Positions 51,214-55,306 of a stretch of DNA of 55,306 nt are shown piece after piece (position 1 is the stretch's first letter; each line of letters begins with the position of its first letter). The DNA lies in assembly GCF_012933655.1 (NCBI RefSeq), contig NZ_JABBJJ010000040.1:1-55306 (forward strand). The letters are read 5' to 3'. Below the pieces are notes generated by a model. The model saw only the letters and a list, made by a program, of their open reading frames with translations, ran no database searches and had not been told where the DNA came from. Position numbers and translations under genes: made by a program. The DNA is from Pyxidicoccus fallax. GTDB lineage: Bacteria > Myxococcota > Myxococcia > Myxococcales > Myxococcaceae.

Positions 51214-52482
51214 ATGATCGCCAACCTCCACAACGCCGACATCCCCCGGCCCGTGCTCGACGTCATCGCCCGGCTGCGCGAGCTGGGCCATGCCGTGTAC
51301 CTCGTGGGCGGCTGCGTCCGCGACATGGTACGCAAGGTCCACCCCAAGGACTTCGACGTGGCCACCAGCGCGCTGCCCGAGGAGGTCCAGCGCGCCTTCC
51401 GCAAGGTCATCCCCACCGGCATCCAGCACGGCACCGTCACCGTCGTCCAGGGCGGCACCCACGTGGAGGTCACCACGTTCCGGTCCGAGGGTGACTACCT
51501 CGACGGCCGCCGGCCCAGCTCCGTCGCCTTCGAGCGCGACATCGTCAAGGACCTGTCCCGGCGCGACTTCACCATCAACGCCATGGCCTACAACCCGCTG
51601 GACCGGGACCTCGTGGACCCGTTCGGCGGGCAGACGGACCTCCAGGCCCACCTCATCCGGTGCGTGGGCTCCGCGCAGGAGCGCTTCTCCGAGGACGGCC
51701 TGCGCCCCCTGCGCGCGGTGCGCTTCGCCGCGGTGCTCGGCTTCTCGCTGGACCCCGCTACCCGCGACGCCATCCCCGCCACGCTCGGCGTGTTCCGCAA
51801 GGTGGCGCTGGAGCGCGTGCGCGAGGAGCTCGTCAAGCTGCTCCTGTCGCCTCGCGCGGAAGGCGGGCTGGTGCTGCTCGCGGACACCGGTCTGCTGGAC
51901 GTCTTCCTCCCCGAGGTGGCCCGCGCCAGCGCCGAGGCCGCGCGCCTGACTCGCGCCGCCGTGCAGGCCGCCCCCCTCGAAATCGAGGTCCGGCTCGCCG
52001 TGCTCCTCGCGGACCTGGTGGACCGCACGCAGGCCCGGGACATCGGCCTGCGCCTCAAGTTCCCCAACAAGGTGGCCGACCTCGTCGCGCTGCTGGTGGA
52101 GCACGCGAAGCTGGAGGAGCGGGTGGGGGAGGCGGACCCCGCGCTCCGCAGGCTGCTGGCCCGCGTGGGGCTGGCGCAGCTTCCGCAACTGCTCGCCGTG
52201 GCTCGTGCCCGTGTGTCGGTGCGTGCCCCGGAGCGGCTGCCCGAGGTCGAGGCGCTCGCCGCCCGGCTGGAGGCGCTTGCCGCCGCGAAGCCTCCGCTGA
52301 GCGCGAAGGAGCTGGCCCTCACGGGCGGCGACATCATGGCCACCCTGGGCGTGGGGCCGTCTCCCATCGTCGGCGAGGCGACGCGGTTCCTCCTGGACTC
52401 CGTGCTCGATGATCCGGCGCTGAACACGGCCGACACGCTGAGGGCCCGGCTGAAGGAGTGGCACGCCCGCTCCGGGCGGTGA
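51214..52482 (+). CDS. tRNA nucleotidyltransferase / poly(A) polymerase family protein
   Basis: The product is 422 residues, class II nucleotidyltransferase. The head motif is YLVGGCVRD (29-37), followed by the metal-binding pair DFDVAT (Asp46, Asp48), VTTFRSEGDY, RRDFTINAMAYNP and the RNA-binding segment ERFSEDGLRPLRAVRFAAVLGF. The C-terminal region (about 230-422) is helical and degenerate. It adds CCA to tRNA 3' ends or poly(A) to RNA; the two activities cannot be told apart by eye. The tRNA-Arg in this window lacks encoded CCA. The ATG at 51214 is chosen at the conserved N-terminus. Confidence 0.9.
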   Translation: MIANLHNADIPRPVLDVIARLRELGHAVYLVGGCVRDMVRKVHPKDFDVATSALPEEVQRAFRKVIPTGIQHGTVTVVQGGTHVEVTTFRSEGDYLDGRRPSSVAFERDIVKDLSRRDFTINAMAYNPLDRDLVDPFGGQTDLQAHLIRCVGSAQERFSEDGLRPLRAVRFAAVLGFSLDPATRDAIPATLGVFRKVALERVREELVKLLLSPRAEGGLVLLADTGLLDVFLPEVARASAEAARLTRAAVQAAPLEIEVRLAVLLADLVDRTQARDIGLRLKFPNKVADLVALLVEHAKLEERVGEADPALRRLLARVGLAQLPQLLAVARARVSVRAPERLPEVEALAARLEALAAAKPPLSAKELALTGGDIMATLGVGPSPIVGEATRFLLDSVLDDPALNTADTLRARLKEWHARSGR

Positions 52483-52552
52483 GCCACGGGAGTCCCCCGC
52501 CTCCACCCCGGGCCCAACGGAACAGGGGAGGGGGGCGCCTCCCGTGTCCGCC

Positions 52553-52788
52553 CCGGAATGGAACGTCCATTCCGGGCAGGCCAGCGGCGTCTGCCCGGTC
52601 CCCTTCCCGGAATGGAACGTCCATTCCAGGAAGGCCAGCGGCCTCTGCCCGGTCCCCTTCCCGGAATGGAACGTCCATTCCGGGCGGGCCAGGGGCCTCT
52701 GCCGGTCCCCTTCCCGGAATGGAACGTCCATTCCAGGAAGGCCAGCGGCTTCTGCCCGGTCCCCTTCCCGGAATGGAACGTCCGTTCC
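52553..52788 (+). repeat. Array of five 54-bp tandem repeats, each a strong palindrome
   Basis: Units start at 52553, 52607, 52661, 52714 and 52768 (periods 54, 54, 53, 54). Each opens with CCGGAATGGAACGTCCATTCC (last copy one mismatch), an 8-bp inverted repeat around ACG. In units 2 and 4 the arms extend to 15 bp with one mismatch (CCTTCC...GGAAGG). Spacers alternate A-B-A-B, which suggests amplification as 108-bp dimers. The rest of the 504-bp gap (52483-52986) has no gene; mnmA's leader with GGAAGGAG lies at its end. Confidence 0.9.
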
Positions 52789-52986
52789 GCGTAGCGGGGA
52801 AGGAGGCGGGGGCCATCCCCTGTCGCACGCCTCGTCCGTTGGCGAGGTAGGGGGAGGGCGAGGCTCTCGTCTCTCGGATGGTGGAGGCGAAGCAGGCCCG
52901 GCGGGCGCGGGCGCATGTCGGGAAAGGGGCCGCCCGGGCGTCCTCCCCCGTGCGCCCGGGCGTCCGGGCGTGTAGGAAGGAGCACC

Positions 52987-54029
<1,043 letters not shown>

Positions 54030-54033
<4 letters not shown>

Positions 54034-55306
54034 GGCGCCCCGCCGGCGCGCTCCAGGATGATGCGCTCGGTGGTGTTCCCCTCGACGGAGCCGTCCCCCC
54101 GCCGCAGGAGGTAGTCGAAGAGGGAGTCCTCCCTCACCGTCACCTGCGCGCCCGCCTTGAGGCCCGGCACGTCCCCGGGCTGGCTGTCCAGCGTGCCGTG
54201 CAGGGACGTGCCCTCCCAGGCCGTGACGTGGACCCACATCCACTCGATGCCGCCGTCCGAGGTGTCGAAGGGGGCCTTCACGAGCAGCCGGGACTCCGCC
54301 TCCAGTCCCTCCTGGAAGCGCGGCTTGATGCGCGTGAGCAGCGTCTCGCGCGCGGCCTTGCTGGCCGCCTGCAGCTCCGCGTCCTCCTCGTTCGCGGAGA
54401 CAATCTCGCTGCGCGCGCCGAACACCTCGGCCACGGCGGCATAGGGACGCTCCGAGGGCGTGTCTCCGGGGCGGGCCTGGAAGACGACCTCGACCAGCGG
54501 CAGCCCGCCCACGTCCTTCGGGTCCACCGGAAGCAGCGCGATGAGCGTCTTCTGGCGCGCGTCCGGGCGCACCTGCAGCTTCAGCGCCTCGCGCCACTCC
54601 GCGAGCTTCAGCGCGTCGATGGCGACGGGGAAGGCGCCGTCCTCGCGCACGGCGGTGCCCTCCAGCATGAGCTGGGCGACGAGGTTGAGGAACGAGCCCA
54701 GGCTGTCCGCCAGCGGCGCGGGCACCTGCTGCACGCCCAGCTCCGGCAGGCCGAACGTCGTCAGGCCCGCGGTGATGAGGCGCACGGTGCCGTCCCAGTC
54801 CGAGTAGACCTGGGTGTTGAAGTGCCGGGGCAGCAGCGGCTCGCCGCCGTCCCAGTCCTCCAGCCGGCGCTCGTACCAGTCCTTCACGGAGAAGAGCTCC
54901 ACCATCTGCTCGTCCCACAGGAGCGCGTCCCGCTCCTTCGCCAGCTCCAGCGTCAGGGCCTGGGCCTGCCGCACCGCCTCCACGGCTGGGGGCTCGGTGG
55001 CGAAGTGCAGCACGGTGACGCGCTCGGCGGCGGCGAGCCGGGCCTGCTCCTCGGGCGCGAGGTTGCGCGCGGCGACCTCCAGCATTCCCTGCTCGGGGAG
55101 CGGGTAGTCCTTCAACGCCACCTCCGTGACGGCCACGGTGGGCAGGGGCCCCGGGTCCGACTCGCCGCTCGCGAGCCGCAGCGCGGGGAAGCGCTCGCGC
55201 AGCCGCGCCTCCAGGGGCGGGGGAGTGGGGGCGCCCGGCTTCGGCGTGTGGATGAGCGCGTAGCGGAACGACGCGCGCGCCGAGAAGAGGGGCCCCGGCG
55301 GGAGCG
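54030..55306 (-). CDS. DUF2314-type protein, 5' partial
   Basis: The frame is open to the right edge (codons continue to 55304), so the start is outside the window; the GTG at 55136 is internal. At least 424 residues are seen. The C-terminal 75 residues ([47 protein letters not shown]) match the DUF2314 pattern of W...GtL...P...GLk.G..V.v...D. The larger N-terminal part, with [20 protein letters not shown] and [18 protein letters not shown], is not recognised. The protein appears cytoplasmic. Its stop overlaps that of mnmA (CTAG). Confidence 0.7.

Noticed and set aside
52553..52788. CRISPR array
   Set aside because: The spacers are as conserved as the repeats and alternate in two types, and no cas gene is present.
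52544..52975. Coding interpretation of the 54-bp repeats (PEWNVHS... or NGRSIPGRGPG... peptides)
   Set aside because: Several frames on both strands are open because the unit length is divisible by three. The 53-bp unit would break any of them, and no start site or codon bias supports one.

Overview
The window is high-GC DNA of a predatory soil deltaproteobacterium. The gene content (many secreted lipoproteins, an IgGFc-binding-domain protein, a HEIGH metallopeptidase, SUKH proteins, natural-product helper enzymes, GTG starts, GC-rich codon use) points to Myxococcaceae (Myxococcus, Corallococcus or a relative). This is an inference from sequence style; no ribosomal RNA or marker gene was available to test it.

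Left part (1-10.6 kb): the 3' end of a secreted, probably carbohydrate-binding protein; a metallo-beta-lactamase/Rieske fusion enzyme; then a tightly packed minus-strand operon (6973 down to 2753) encoding a processive family-2 glycosyltransferase, a HlyD-like adapter, a TolC-like outer-membrane factor and a small exported protein. Divergent from it is a copper-radical (galactose/glyoxal) oxidase. Together these look like a synthase-dependent surface glycan system with an oxidative modifying enzyme, comparable to the CslA-GlxA pair of Streptomyces.

10.6-20 kb: enzymes of secondary metabolism and sulfation without any NRPS/PKS in view. These are an Sfp-type phosphopantetheinyl transferase, a type II thioesterase, cysD-cysN-cysC for PAPS synthesis, a PAPS sulfotransferase, a CmlA-type diiron hydroxylase, a secreted esterase and a PLP aminotransferase.

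20-28.9 kb: an accessory island with visibly lower GC. It holds two tandem SUKH (SMI1/KNR4) immunity-like genes behind a possible toxin remnant, a translationally coupled three-gene operon (DUF3696 AAA ATPase, TOPRIM-like protein, DUF262 protein) that looks like a phage-defence system, a decayed and nested IS66-family element, and finally a tRNA-Arg(CCT) gene with its own promoter and terminator.

28.9-51 kb: mostly single genes of general metabolism, regulation and the cell surface: AraC, LysR and TetR regulators, two aldo/keto reductases, HflX, a dipeptidase, an SDR, a Coq4-like protein with a probable TetR operator, a GST, several lipoproteins and proteases, a Na+/H+ antiporter, a methyltransferase and two alpha/beta hydrolases. 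Small gene remnants (a kelch tail, a BTAD tail) mark old rearrangements.

51-55.3 kb: two tRNA-processing genes (CCA-adding/poly(A) polymerase family and mnmA) separated by an array of five 54-bp hairpin repeats, then a partial DUF2314-type gene running off the right end.
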